Source: Flavobacteriales bacterium
GTDB lineage: Bacteria > Bacteroidota > Bacteroidia > Flavobacteriales_C > GCA-002722245
Reading direction: 5' to 3'
NCBI GenBank assembly: GCA_023251095.1
Contig: JAHEZL010000003.1
Span: forward strand, 210,706-248,585
DNA length: 37,880 nt
A program made the position numbers and the translations under genes. Positions 24,883 through 35,925 of the stretch are shown piece after piece; the stretch's first letter is position 1, and the number at the start of each line of letters is the position of its first letter. The notes beneath the pieces were generated by a model, which was given only the letters and a program-made list of their open reading frames with translations, ran no database searches and was not told the origin of the DNA.

Positions 24883-24915
24883 AAAAATCCCCTGCCTTTC
24901 AGCAGAGGATTTTCC
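24881..24915 (-). terminator. Intrinsic terminator of the purB-YceI operon
   Basis: Read on the minus strand: GGAAAATCCTCTGC, a short loop, then GCAGGGGATTTTTTT, a stem with one mismatch and a T-run. It sits 17 bases after the YceI stop. Confidence 0.8.
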
Positions 24916-24932
24916 TTTTCAATATTTCTTTC

Positions 24933-25589
24933 TTATTTCTTCGTCGCTGTTAAAGAAACTTCCAGTTCCATCAGGTCGCTAATGATGTTTTCTTTTGCAA
25001 CACTAGCCACGGTTGCAGCATTGTAAGTTACTCCCCATTTCGTTCTGTCAACAGAGAATTTTTTAGATTGTACAATCATGTCAACTTTCCCCATCATTTT
25101 CATGCTGTATGGAAAAGTAACAGAATTGGTTTTGTTCTTAATTGTAAGATCTCCGGTTACTGTTGAATCCGTAGCAGAAACGATCACAAAATGAGCAGTT
25201 GGGAAAGAATCAACAACGAAAAAATCTTTCGATTTCAAGTGGTCAACTAATTTTGCTTTGCTTTTTTCGTCTTTTAAATCCAGGTTGACGATAGCTGTCA
25301 TATCAACAACAATATCGCCATTAATTAATTTGCCTTCCGAAAGACCTATCCATCCTTCTTTTATTCTGATAAAACCGTTATGGCTTTTACCTACTGCTTT
25401 AGCGCCGGTCCATTTAACTTCGCTGGCTTCGGTTTCAACTTTAAAAGTATCTACTATAATTTGAGGGGCAACTTCCTTAGGAATGGTATCAGTTACAGGA
25501 GTGGTTACTACTTCGGGAGCTTGTTCTCCGCCGCAGGAAGCTAAGGTAAGTCCGCAGGCCAGAGTAAATAAAGTAATTTTTGTTTTCAT
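24933..25589 (-). CDS. YceI-family lipoprotein
   Basis: 218 residues. Lipoprotein signal with lipobox LASC (Cys19), a Pro/Thr/Val-rich linker (20-50), then a YceI domain (about 52-215): VKWTGAKAVGKSHNGFI, DHLKSKDFFVVDSFPTAHFV and the end pattern ISDLMELEVSL. YceI domains are lipocalin-like barrels that bind isoprenoid lipids. The location would be the outer or inner membrane, facing the periplasm. It follows purB by 28 bases and ends at its own terminator. Confidence 0.9.
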   Translation of the reverse strand: MKTKITLFTLACGLTLASCGGEQAPEVVTTPVTDTIPKEVAPQIIVDTFKVETEASEVKWTGAKAVGKSHNGFIRIKEGWIGLSEGKLINGDIVVDMTAIVNLDLKDEKSKAKLVDHLKSKDFFVVDSFPTAHFVIVSATDSTVTGDLTIKNKTNSVTFPYSMKMMGKVDMIVQSKKFSVDRTKWGVTYNAATVASVAKENIISDLMELEVSLTATKK

Positions 25590-25617
25590 ATAAAGTAATT
25601 TTCAAATTCTAATGTAA

Positions 25618-26979
25618 TTATTTTAATTCATTTGCATTGTATCCTACATAATTATGCGGACTGATTTTTTTCAGCTGAGTTTTTAATTCTTCCGAAATAT
25701 TTAAAGTATCAACGAACGCTGCAATAGAGGCCTGTGTTGTTTTTTCATTTTTGCGGGTGAGGCCTTTCAATGCTTCGTAAGGTTTGGGATATCCTTCTTT
25801 TCTTAAAACAGTTTGAATGGCTTCTGCAATCACCGCCCAGTTTTCTTCTAAATCGGATTTTATTTTGTCTTCATTGATGATCAGTTTGTTCAATCCTTTT
25901 AGAGTGGAAGCGAATGCGATCAAGGTGTGAGCGAAGGGAACACCTATGTTGCGCAAAACAGTACTGTCGGTTAAGTCGCGCTGAAGGCGTGAAACAGGAA
26001 GTTTTGCCGCCATGAACTCAAATCCGCTGTTGGCAATACCAAGGTTTCCTTCGGAGTTTTCAAAATCGATAGGATTTACTTTGTGCGGCATAGCCGAAGA
26101 ACCTACTTCACCTTCTTTCAATTGTTGTTTGAAATAATCGGTGGAAATGTAAGTCCAAAGGTCCCTGTCTAAATCAATAAAGATGGTATTGATTCTTTTT
26201 AAAGCATCAAATAAAGCAGCGATATTGTCGTAATGCTCAATTTGAGTGGTGGTTTGAGAACGATTGAGACCTAAAATATTGTTTACAAAATTATTGGAGA
26301 AATCAATCCAGTTGATTTCGGGAAAGGCAATTTTATGGGCGTTGAAATTTCCCGTGGCTCCCCCGAATTTTGCACTGAAGGGAACATTTTTCAATTGTTT
26401 TATTTGCGCTTCAATTCTTTCAACATAAACATAAATTTCTTTTCCAAGCAAGGTAGGAGAGGCAGCCTGTCCGTGGGTCCTGGCCAATAAGGTGATGTTC
26501 TTCCATGCCTTTGCCTGTTCTTTTAATTTCTTTACATTCTCTTCCAGTAAAGGAAAGTAAGAAGCATTCAACGCATCTCTTAAAGTAAGCGGAATGGCGG
26601 TGTTGTTGATGTCCTGAGAAGTCAATCCGAAATGAATGAATTCTTTGTATTCGGCCAGGCCTAATCCGTCAAATTCACCTTTGATAAAATATTCAACCGC
26701 CTTAACATCATGGTTGGTAGTTTTTTCTATTTCCTTAATGGCTTGTGCATCTTCAATAGAAAAGGAAGTATATATCTTTTTTAATTCGGGATAAACTTTT
26801 TTATTCACCTTTTGAAGCTGAGGCAGAGGGATTTCGCAAAGTGCAATGAAGTATTCAATTTCTACCAGAACGCGGTATCTGATTAAGGCATATTCAGAGA
26901 AATAGTCGGCAAGTTCATTGGTGATTCTTCTGTATCTTCCGTCGACAGGGGATATTGCGGTCAATTGTGATAATTCCAT
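25618..26979 (-). CDS. purB: Adenylosuccinate lyase
   Basis: 453 residues. It cleaves SAICAR and adenylosuccinate, two steps of purine synthesis. The N-terminus ELSQLTAISPVDGRYR, TTNHDVKAVEYFI (substrate His), HFGLTSQDINNTA and TLLARTHGQAASPT are typical. The fumarase-superfamily signature SSAMPHKVNPIDFEN (about residues 294-308) with the mobile catalytic Ser is intact. It is first in a two-gene unit with the YceI lipoprotein. Confidence 0.96.
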   Translation of the reverse strand: MELSQLTAISPVDGRYRRITNELADYFSEYALIRYRVLVEIEYFIALCEIPLPQLQKVNKKVYPELKKIYTSFSIEDAQAIKEIEKTTNHDVKAVEYFIKGEFDGLGLAEYKEFIHFGLTSQDINNTAIPLTLRDALNASYFPLLEENVKKLKEQAKAWKNITLLARTHGQAASPTLLGKEIYVYVERIEAQIKQLKNVPFSAKFGGATGNFNAHKIAFPEINWIDFSNNFVNNILGLNRSQTTTQIEHYDNIAALFDALKRINTIFIDLDRDLWTYISTDYFKQQLKEGEVGSSAMPHKVNPIDFENSEGNLGIANSGFEFMAAKLPVSRLQRDLTDSTVLRNIGVPFAHTLIAFASTLKGLNKLIINEDKIKSDLEENWAVIAEAIQTVLRKEGYPKPYEALKGLTRKNEKTTQASIAAFVDTLNISEELKTQLKKISPHNYVGYNANELK

Positions 26980-27087
26980 GTAATTGTGATTAGGGATTAA
27001 AGGTAATAAGAAAACAATATTTTTTGCGGGATAAATGCAATTGTTGTGATTTTAATTATCTTACAGCTTTAACTTTCAGGACAATTG

Positions 27088-27119
27088 TTGACATAAAGTC
27101 GCGAATTTTTATATTTTTG
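27088..27119 (+). promoter_or_regulatory. Bacteroidota promoter upstream of the OmpA-like lipoprotein
   Basis: TATTTTTG at 27112-27119 matches TAnnTTTG exactly; TTG at 27088-27090 lies 21 bases upstream in the -33 position. The ATG is at 27145. Confidence 0.55.
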
Positions 27120-27144
27120 TTTTCCGCACTTAAAATAAATAGGC

Positions 27145-29157
27145 ATGCAAAAAAGGTACTTAATTAAAGGAATTGCTATTGTTTTTACGGTTGTTTTAAC
27201 TTCTTGCGCCACTTACTGGAAGGGAACGTACTCCCTTAACGAGAAGTTGGTTTTGCGTAAAGCACAGGTAAGTGAAAATGATGAAGATTATTCTTCTGCA
27301 CTTGATTTTTACACTGCAGTGTACAATGAGCACAAAGAGGATGGCTTCCTGAACTATAAAATGGGTGAATGCTATTTGTTGCAGGGAGATGTGAAAAAAG
27401 CATTGACTTATTTAGAAGTTGCGGAAGCTAAAAATTCAGGATTAGAGCCTATGTTCTCTTTCCGTTACGGACAAGCTTTGCAAAAAAGCGGGTCTTACAA
27501 AAAGGCTGCGGAGGTTTACGACAGATTTAAAAAGGCTGCTAAAGCCGGCGATATAAAATACACCAATGTTGATTTGTACATCAATCAGGTTGCTTTTGCT
27601 TCCAAGGCAATTGAAAGTCCTGTAAATGCGGCAATATACAATCTCGGAGATTCTATCAATAGCACTTATTCAGATGGTTTGCCAAATGTTACTGCCGACG
27701 GTAAAACTCTTGTTTTCACTTCGGCTCGTCCGGAGGGAAAAGGTGGAAGTGCCGTAACAGACGGTGCTTATTTCCAGGATATTTATTCTTCGACATGGAA
27801 TGACAAAACAAAAAAATGGTCGAAAGCAACAATGCTCCCTGATTCTATCAACACTACCGGACATGATGCCAACACCAGTATTTCTCCTGACGGAACTTCT
27901 ATTTTCTTGTACAGAAATATTCAGGAAGCAAATTATCACACTGGATCAGGTGACTTGTATGTTTCAGCCAAAATAAACAACAATAAATGGGGTGCTGCCA
28001 AACAGGTTCCTTTTATGAATACCGATTATTTTGAAGCAGGAGCTTGCGTTTCAGCTGATGGTAAAAAAGTATTTTTCATCAGTGAAAGAAATGATGTGTT
28101 AAATAAAAATTATGGCAACACGGATATTTTTATGATGGAGTTGAAAGACAGCGTTTGGTCAAAACCATTTAACATCGGCGCTGTTGTAAATACTTCTGAA
28201 GATGAAATCGGATTGTACATTCATCCCGACAGCAAAACTTTGTTTTTTGCATCTAACGGTCACGATGAAAATATGGGCGGTTATGATATCTTCAAAACTG
28301 TTTATGAAAATGGTGTTTGGTCGAAACCGGTTAACCTGGGTTATCCTATCAATACCTTCAGAGATGAGCGTCACTTTGTGATGTCGGCTGATGGCAGCAA
28401 AGCTTATTATACTACTCAACAGGATCCTGCACGCAAGGATTTGGATATTTATCAGGTTAATTTAACCAATTACAATGTGATCACGGGAGAAAACAAAAGT
28501 GTTGTTTTGCTGAAAGGAACCGTGATGGATGCTTCTGCAGGAAAACCTTTGGCTTCTGAAGTTTTCATCAGAAATGTTGACAGTACCAATGTAACGAGAA
28601 TCAATACTTCTGATAAAGGAGTTTTTCAATACAATTTACTGGCCGGACAGAAATATGTAGTTGAAGCCGCTATTAAAGGATTTAAACCTTATTTATCCGA
28701 AATTCAGGCTCCTGTTGCAGAAAAGGAAATGGCTTTTGTCGTTTCTCTGGAAAGCGACGGATCACAAGTGAAAAACACTGTAGCTCAGGTTGAAGCTCCT
28801 GCCAATAAAGAGGTTTTTGAAGTAGAGCATCTTATTTTCACGGAAAGTATGGACTCTTTGAAATTCGGTCCGAAATCCAGAAAGATCATGGAGAAGGATC
28901 TTAATAAACTGAGAAAAGAAGGCTATCTGAAAATCAAGATTACCGGTCATTATTTTGGAGACGGCAACTCAAAAGCATGTATGGAGCAATCTAAAAAGCT
29001 GGCCGACTATGTGAGATTTTACTTTGTGTCTCATGGAGTTCCCTTCGACAGAATTTTAGTGGTAGCCGCAGGAAATACACAAGCGTTGACGAAAGATGTT
29101 AAAAGCAAAAAAGGAAAAGCTGAAAACACCCGTATCGACGTGCTGTTGGAATACTAA
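27145..29157 (+). CDS. TPR / PD40 propeller / CRD / OmpA lipoprotein, PorE-like
   Basis: 670 residues. Lipoprotein signal with LTSC (Cys21); TPR-type helices (about 45-130, YSSALDFYTAVYNEHKEDG); a PD40/WD40-like beta-propeller (about 165-440, with LVFTSARPEGKGG, SADGKKVFFISERND and LFFASNGHDENMGGYDIF); a carboxypeptidase-regulatory-like domain (about 452-535); an OmpA C-terminal-like domain (about 560-670). This order is that of the T9SS accessory lipoprotein PorE, but Bacteroidota carry several paralogues with the same plan. The OmpA domain is degenerate: the expected NxxLSxxR helix reads KACMEQSKKLADYV. It likely bridges the outer membrane and peptidoglycan. holA follows 11 bases downstream. 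Confidence 0.82.
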   Translation: MQKRYLIKGIAIVFTVVLTSCATYWKGTYSLNEKLVLRKAQVSENDEDYSSALDFYTAVYNEHKEDGFLNYKMGECYLLQGDVKKALTYLEVAEAKNSGLEPMFSFRYGQALQKSGSYKKAAEVYDRFKKAAKAGDIKYTNVDLYINQVAFASKAIESPVNAAIYNLGDSINSTYSDGLPNVTADGKTLVFTSARPEGKGGSAVTDGAYFQDIYSSTWNDKTKKWSKATMLPDSINTTGHDANTSISPDGTSIFLYRNIQEANYHTGSGDLYVSAKINNNKWGAAKQVPFMNTDYFEAGACVSADGKKVFFISERNDVLNKNYGNTDIFMMELKDSVWSKPFNIGAVVNTSEDEIGLYIHPDSKTLFFASNGHDENMGGYDIFKTVYENGVWSKPVNLGYPINTFRDERHFVMSADGSKAYYTTQQDPARKDLDIYQVNLTNYNVITGENKSVVLLKGTVMDASAGKPLASEVFIRNVDSTNVTRINTSDKGVFQYNLLAGQKYVVEAAIKGFKPYLSEIQAPVAEKEMAFVVSLESDGSQVKNTVAQVEAPANKEVFEVEHLIFTESMDSLKFGPKSRKIMEKDLNKLRKEGYLKIKITGHYFGDGNSKACMEQSKKLADYVRFYFVSHGVPFDRILVVAAGNTQALTKDVKSKKGKAENTRIDVLLEY

Positions 29158-29168
29158 GATCTTTTACT

Positions 29169-30167
29169 GTGTCGATTGAAAACATCATCCGTGATATAAA
29201 AAAAAAGGAAGTAAAACCCATTTACTTTCTCTCGGGTGAAGAGGCTTATTACATTGATTATATTTCTGATTTCATTGAAGAAAACCTGATTCCCGAAGAG
29301 GACAGGGCTTTCAATCAATCTGTGTTTTACGGTAAAGACGTTGATTTGCAAAATGTGATCAATCTCGCGAAACAGTTTCCTATGATGGGCGAGCGGCAGT
29401 TAATTATCGTTCGTGAGGCTCAGGATATCAAAAATTTCGATTCCCTAGAATTGTATTTAAAACAACCCCAAGCTTCAACAGTTTTGGTGTTTTGCTACAA
29501 AGGAAAATCTTTGGATAAACGAAAAGCACTTCCCAAAACCATTGATAAAATGGGGGTTTTGTTTGAATCGAAAAAACTGTACGACAATCAGGTTCCCGAC
29601 TGGATCGTAAAATATGTCGAAGGAAAAAATTTCAAAATCTCTCCGAAAGCGTCTGTTTTATTGAGCGAATTTTTAGGAAATGAATTATCCAAAATCACCA
29701 ACGAAGTAGATAAGTTATGCATTCTTCTTCCTGCCGGATCAATGATTTCTCCGGAGGTAATTGAAAAGAATGTGGGCATCAGCAAGGATTACAATATTTT
29801 TGAATTGAATAATGCCTTAGGCAGCAGAGATTTTGAAAAGGTGATGCGCATTATTCATTACTTCGCAGCGAATCCGAAAAGCAATCCGATGGTGGTGGTG
29901 CTATCTACTTTACATGGTTATTTTTTGAAAGTGATGACCTATCATTTTTCTCCAGATAAAAATCCGGATACACTTGCTACTACTATGAAAGTGAGCAAAT
30001 TCTTTATCAAGGATTATCAGCTGGCTGCAAAAAATTATCCGCCGAAAAAAATCAGTCAGATTTTTGAATTGCTGAATGAATATGACTTGAAATCCAAGGG
30101 AGTGAACAATCCAAGTACCTCTGAAGGAGAGCTTTTAAAAGAGCTGGTGTATAAGATGATGCGCTAA
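29169..30167 (+). CDS. holA: DNA polymerase III subunit delta
   Basis: 332 residues. The delta subunit opens the sliding clamp as part of the clamp loader. Seen: KKKEVKPIYFLSGEEAYYIDYI (N-terminal delta motif), FPMMGERQLIIVREAQ, LSEFLGNELSKITNEVDKL and the collar domain YNIFELNNALGSRDFEKVMRII through LLKELVYKMM. The start is GTG at 29169. Length and motif order are normal. It is 11 bases from the lipoprotein stop and probably co-transcribed, although functionally unrelated. Confidence 0.92.
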   Translation: MSIENIIRDIKKKEVKPIYFLSGEEAYYIDYISDFIEENLIPEEDRAFNQSVFYGKDVDLQNVINLAKQFPMMGERQLIIVREAQDIKNFDSLELYLKQPQASTVLVFCYKGKSLDKRKALPKTIDKMGVLFESKKLYDNQVPDWIVKYVEGKNFKISPKASVLLSEFLGNELSKITNEVDKLCILLPAGSMISPEVIEKNVGISKDYNIFELNNALGSRDFEKVMRIIHYFAANPKSNPMVVVLSTLHGYFLKVMTYHFSPDKNPDTLATTMKVSKFFIKDYQLAAKNYPPKKISQIFELLNEYDLKSKGVNNPSTSEGELLKELVYKMMR

Positions 30168-30210
30168 AAACAATACCTTTTTCAAAAATTAATTTGCATT
30201 CACAAAACAA

Positions 30211-30229
30211 TAGTGTTAAATTGACACTA
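30211..30229. promoter_or_regulatory. Short inverted repeat next to a start codon
   Basis: TAGTGT and ACACTA are perfect reverse complements separated by TAAATTG, ending two bases before the ATG at 30232. A TTTG lies at 30193-30196. It could be an operator or a translation-blocking stem; the arms are short enough to be chance. Confidence 0.25.
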
Positions 30230-30231
30230 AT

Positions 30232-31638
30232 ATGAAATATCTTCTACTTGTTTTAAGTGTATTTGTTTTGCAAAATTCTTATGCGCAAGACAGTGTTAGT
30301 CATACGAAAAAAATATATCTCAATTTCACTGTTCTGGATATACCTTATCTCACTGCTGCTGCTGCAACAGTTAGTGCAAATGGAAATCCGCAATTTGGCG
30401 ACTATTTTAAAATGTACGCCAATCCCAGTATGAGTCAATCGCTGGCTCTTTCAAACGATTTATTTACGGCCACACATTATGGAATCCGACAGCTTTTCAG
30501 AAAAAAGAAAACCTGGCAAAAAAATCTTTTGTCCAATCTTATCTGTGCGCCGATTTATTTGTTGTATGACTACTCACCTTTTGGAGATGGCTGGCTGCAT
30601 GAAGAATACCACCGTTCAATGATGACTCTTCATCATTTGAATAGTTTCAACGACATGAATACTTTTCCTTTCGGAAAAGAACTGGTATCGGTTAATTCAG
30701 TGCAAGATGCGCAATTGGCGGGGATGAAGGCAAGCTCTAATCCCGATTTTGTTAGAATGATGTGCGCCGGTATTGAAGGGCAATACCATCAGATTCATCA
30801 GTTGCAGAGAGAGAATTTTTATTATCATCAGCATCTTCCGAATTTTGTTTTGTATTGGATGTCGACAATGAATTCCATTTTTTATGTGAATATCTGTTCT
30901 GATACTTCGTTTGTTAATTCCGAGATCAATTATGTCATGCAGAACGAAGGTTCTAATGTGAAAATAAGAGATTTTACCGGTTTGGATTTCAATGCCTGGG
31001 CTTATGATTTATTCCGGCCGGATGAAGTTTATGCCAATCGCGGCATACATCCGTCGGGTGTTGGAATTAAGCGATATATCCGCGCTTCTGATATGACTGC
31101 TGAAGAATTGGCTTATCTCGCTAAGCAGGGAAGTTTACAATATCTCAATTTGCTTTCACCCGCAATGTTTGGCTTTTCTACAATTAAATTGAAGACTACT
31201 GAAAAGGGTAGTTATTACGGGAACTTTGCTGTTCGGCATTTACTGACTTCTTTCGGTACCGATATTTCCACCAACATCATGTATCAGTCGCCCACAAGAA
31301 ATTACTTTTTTGCTTATCACCATTATCAGAATTATACTACTGCTTTGCCCGGTATTGAAATGGAAATCATAGATGAACCCATTAAAATAAAAGGAAAAAC
31401 AATTTTATTGTCGCCAAAAGTAATGCTGTGGCTTCAACCCAAAGATCAGCTTTTTAAAACTGCTCAGTCGGAATTTGGAGGATTGATTGGCGTGAGTGCG
31501 AATTACCCTTTGTCGAAAAGAATTTATCTGAACATCGGCATCAGCGGGAAAACAAACGGTTGGGTGATGGGCAATATGTATCTGAAGTCGAATTTCTCTG
31601 CTATTGCCGGATTGCGAATCAATATCGCTGCTAAATAG
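30232..31638 (+). CDS. Exported protein of unknown family with an HExxH motif
   Basis: 468 residues. A signal peptide (about 1-19, ending SYAQ) is followed by a largely helical first half and a beta-rich, barrel-like second half ending in GLRINIAAK. The sequence WLHEEYHRSMMTLHHLN contains HExxH (His123, Glu124, His127), the zinc-binding core of many metallopeptidases. A possible third ligand, Glu182 or a nearby His (GIEGQYHQIHQ), follows about 55 residues later. A hydrophobic stretch (LICAPIYLLYDYSPFG) precedes the motif. The C-terminal half (about 330-468) has amphipathic strands such as YYGNFAVRHLLTSFGTDISTNIMY, suggesting an outer-membrane location. I do not recognise the family, and a peptidase role is unproven. 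Confidence 0.7.
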   Translation: MKYLLLVLSVFVLQNSYAQDSVSHTKKIYLNFTVLDIPYLTAAAATVSANGNPQFGDYFKMYANPSMSQSLALSNDLFTATHYGIRQLFRKKKTWQKNLLSNLICAPIYLLYDYSPFGDGWLHEEYHRSMMTLHHLNSFNDMNTFPFGKELVSVNSVQDAQLAGMKASSNPDFVRMMCAGIEGQYHQIHQLQRENFYYHQHLPNFVLYWMSTMNSIFYVNICSDTSFVNSEINYVMQNEGSNVKIRDFTGLDFNAWAYDLFRPDEVYANRGIHPSGVGIKRYIRASDMTAEELAYLAKQGSLQYLNLLSPAMFGFSTIKLKTTEKGSYYGNFAVRHLLTSFGTDISTNIMYQSPTRNYFFAYHHYQNYTTALPGIEMEIIDEPIKIKGKTILLSPKVMLWLQPKDQLFKTAQSEFGGLIGVSANYPLSKRIYLNIGISGKTNGWVMGNMYLKSNFSAIAGLRINIAAK

Positions 31639-31701
31639 TGCTGAAAAAATTCTCGTTTTGCTTTTCACTTTTTTTATCATCGTTTATTTTTCAACTTCTT
31701 C

Positions 31702-31731
31702 TTTAATAAACAACGAATATTCGTAGCTTTG
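31702..31731 (+). promoter_or_regulatory. Promoter of the pyrG-yidC operon
   Basis: TAGCTTTG at 31724-31731 is an exact TAnnTTTG -7 element; a TTTA at 31702-31705 stands 18 bases upstream. Transcription would start about 8-10 bases before the ATG at 31747, leaving a very short leader. Confidence 0.55.
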
Positions 31732-31746
31732 CACTCGGCAAAATAA

Positions 31747-33383
<1,637 letters not shown>

Positions 33384-33384
<1 letters not shown>

Positions 33385-35312
33385 TGGATAAAAATTCGAT
33401 AATAGGTTTCCTATTAATAGGTTTAATACTCGTAGGTTTTTCGGTTTATACTGCCAATAGCAACGATGATAAAGAGGTGCCTAAAACAGAAGCAGCTGAG
33501 CAAAAACCAACTTCAACCACCAACGCAATACAAACCACCACCACCACTACAGCTCTGCCTGCGGATACCAGCTCCGGCTCGGTTGCTGATTCAATTAGAA
33601 AAGCTATTGTTAACGAAGGCTTGAAAAAAGACTTTGGATTGTTTTACAAATCAGCGAAAAAAGAAAGTGCTAAAGATATTGTGGTTGAAAACGAGAAAAT
33701 GAAAATCACTTTCTCTGCAAAAGGTGGATATATCTCTAAAGTGGAGTTGAAGAACTATTATACTTTCGAAGATAGAATTACTAAAAAACACGATTTAAAT
33801 CTTTTCATTCAGGATTCTTCTTACTACCAGATTAATTTCAATCATGTTGGCAAGAAAATGAATACCAGAGATTTTTATTTTGTGCCTTCCTCAGAGAGTT
33901 TTTCTGTAAAAGGAGATGCCAGTAAAGTCATTTCATTTAAACTGGCCACATCTGAAGATCCTAATAAATACATTGAATTGCAGTACGTGATTCCGGGCAA
34001 TGATTACAAAATCGGATTCAATGTGAATATTGCAGGATTGGAAAGAGATATCGCAGGAACCGAGAAGGGACTTACTTTCGAATGGGAACAATTTACGCCT
34101 AAACAGGAAAAAATTATTTCTGAAGAAAGAAAAGTGGCTACCATGTTTTATTACAACACTGATGAGGAAGAGGATGATTACATCAGTGAAGCTGCCAGTG
34201 ATGAAACAGAAACTCTTGATTTCAATGTGAAATGGGTTTCTTTAAAACAGCAGTTTTTTTCTTCTTTTATTATTTCCGAAAAAGATGTTTTTAAAGGAGG
34301 TAAAGTATCTGCTTATTTTCATGAAGAAGACACTACTTATGTAAAGAGATTACATACTGAGTTACCTATTCCGATGGCTACTGCCGGATTAACCAGTAAT
34401 AATTATTCCCTGTATTTCGGTCCGAATGAATTTGAATTACTGAAAGACTACGAGGGCGATCTTCATTTGGAAGATGAAGTGAATTTGGGTTGGGGTATTT
34501 TCGGATGGGTGAATGAATATTTCATGTTGCCTATCGTTGATTTGTTTGGCAGTTGGGGCGTTGCTGCGGGATTGATTATCATCCTCCTTACGCTGGTAAT
34601 TAAAATGATCTTATTTCCAATCACCTATAAGAATTATCTTTCTTCTGCTAAGATGAGAGTGATTAAGCCGGAGCTGGAAAAATTGAATGCAGCCAATAAA
34701 GATGCTGATCCTTTGAAAAAACAGCAGGCTACAATGGAGCTGTATAAAAAAACAGGTGTTAATCCTATGGCGGGTTGTATTCCTGCTTTATTGCAAATGC
34801 CTATTTTATATGCCTTATTCCGTTTGTTTCCAACCTTAATGGAATTGCGTCAGCAGCCTTTCTTATGGGCCGAAGATTTATCGGCTTATGATTCTATTTA
34901 TGATTTCCCGGGTGATTTTGAAATTTGGGCTTATGGAAATCACATCAGTTTGTTTACCATTTTAATGGCGGTTTCGCTTTTCTTTTATACCCGTTTCACG
35001 CAACAGATGTCGCCAAGTGCGAGTGCAACCGGTGGAGGTGAGATGCAGCAGGCCATTCAAAAGCAAATGAAGGTCATGATGAACCTCATGCCTGTCTTAA
35101 TGTTGTTTTTCTTTAACAATGTGGCTTCGGGCTTAACTTTCTATTATTTCCTGGCCAACGTGATTACTATCGGACAAACATTAATCATCAAAAAATACTT
35201 TGTGAATGAGGAAGCTATTCTGGCCAAAATAGAGGAGCACAAGAAAAAACCTGTTACAAAATCCCGCTTCCAGAAAAAATTGGAAGAGTTGCAGAACCAG
35301 TCTAAAAGATGA
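33384..35312 (+). CDS. yidC: Membrane protein insertase YidC
   Basis: 642 residues. It inserts and folds inner-membrane proteins with or without SecYEG. An N-terminal membrane anchor (about 5-22), a Thr/Ala-rich linker, a large periplasmic domain (about 75-360) and a C-terminal Oxa1 core with membrane segments near 390-415, 455-480, 515-535 and 565-605 are visible. Lys407 (TLVIKMILFPITYK) stands where E. coli YidC has its groove Arg366, which I recall as usual for Bacteroidota. The basic tail ends KSRFQKKLEELQNQSKR, a likely ribosome contact. The one-base overlap with pyrG implies translational coupling. Confidence 0.96.
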
Positions 35313-35345
35313 TAAATATTTTTATCTTGGAGTAAAATCTGTTAC

Positions 35346-35924
35346 ATGACTAAAATTGTAAAAGACGCTCCAAGACTGATAGATGAAGCTTTTGAGAAGG
35401 CTCCCGATTTTGCAAAACCCATCATATACAAATTACGTGAAATAGTTCATTCTACTTGTCCTGAAATAAAAGAGGACTGGAAATGGGGGCCTAACTTCAA
35501 TTACCATGGAATGGTTTGCGGTATCTGGTATTTTAAAAAACACGCCTCTATTACTTTCTTTAACGGTGCGGATATTCATGATAAATACAGGATGTTTACC
35601 GACGGCATGGCCAATGAGCACAACCGAAACATCAAATACACTTCCGCAGATCAGATCAGAACAAAAGAATTGAAGGAATATATTAAACAAGCTTGTGCGA
35701 ATAACAAAAAGGGAATAAAACCTTTGGCTAAAAAAGCAGAACGCACAGTAGAACTTCCCGATTATCTCAAGAAAATATTTAAACAACATCCTAAAGCAGC
35801 TAAGGTTTTTGATGCGCTTACCTTTACGGAAAGAAAAGAATATGTAGTGTCTATTGCAGTTGCAAAAAAAGAAGAGACACGCGAAAGAAGAATTTTAAAA
35901 ATGCTTGAAAAACTGGAGAAATAA
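35346..35924 (+). CDS. DUF1801 / YdeI-type (OmdA) protein
   Basis: 192 residues, cytoplasmic. Residues about 1-110 form a DUF1801 domain (FAKPIIYKLREIVHSTCPEIKEDWKWGPNFNYHG; ITFFNGADIHD). Residues about 120-190 form the OmdA/YdeI helical domain (LPDYLKKIFKQHPKAAKVFDALTFTERKEYV... RERRILKMLEKL). Proteins of this type have been linked to bacteriocin protection in Salmonella, but the molecular function is unclear. It lies 33 bases after yidC. The next gene starts two bases after its stop. Confidence 0.85.
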   Translation: MTKIVKDAPRLIDEAFEKAPDFAKPIIYKLREIVHSTCPEIKEDWKWGPNFNYHGMVCGIWYFKKHASITFFNGADIHDKYRMFTDGMANEHNRNIKYTSADQIRTKELKEYIKQACANNKKGIKPLAKKAERTVELPDYLKKIFKQHPKAAKVFDALTFTERKEYVVSIAVAKKEETRERRILKMLEKLEK

Positions 35925-35925
35925 T

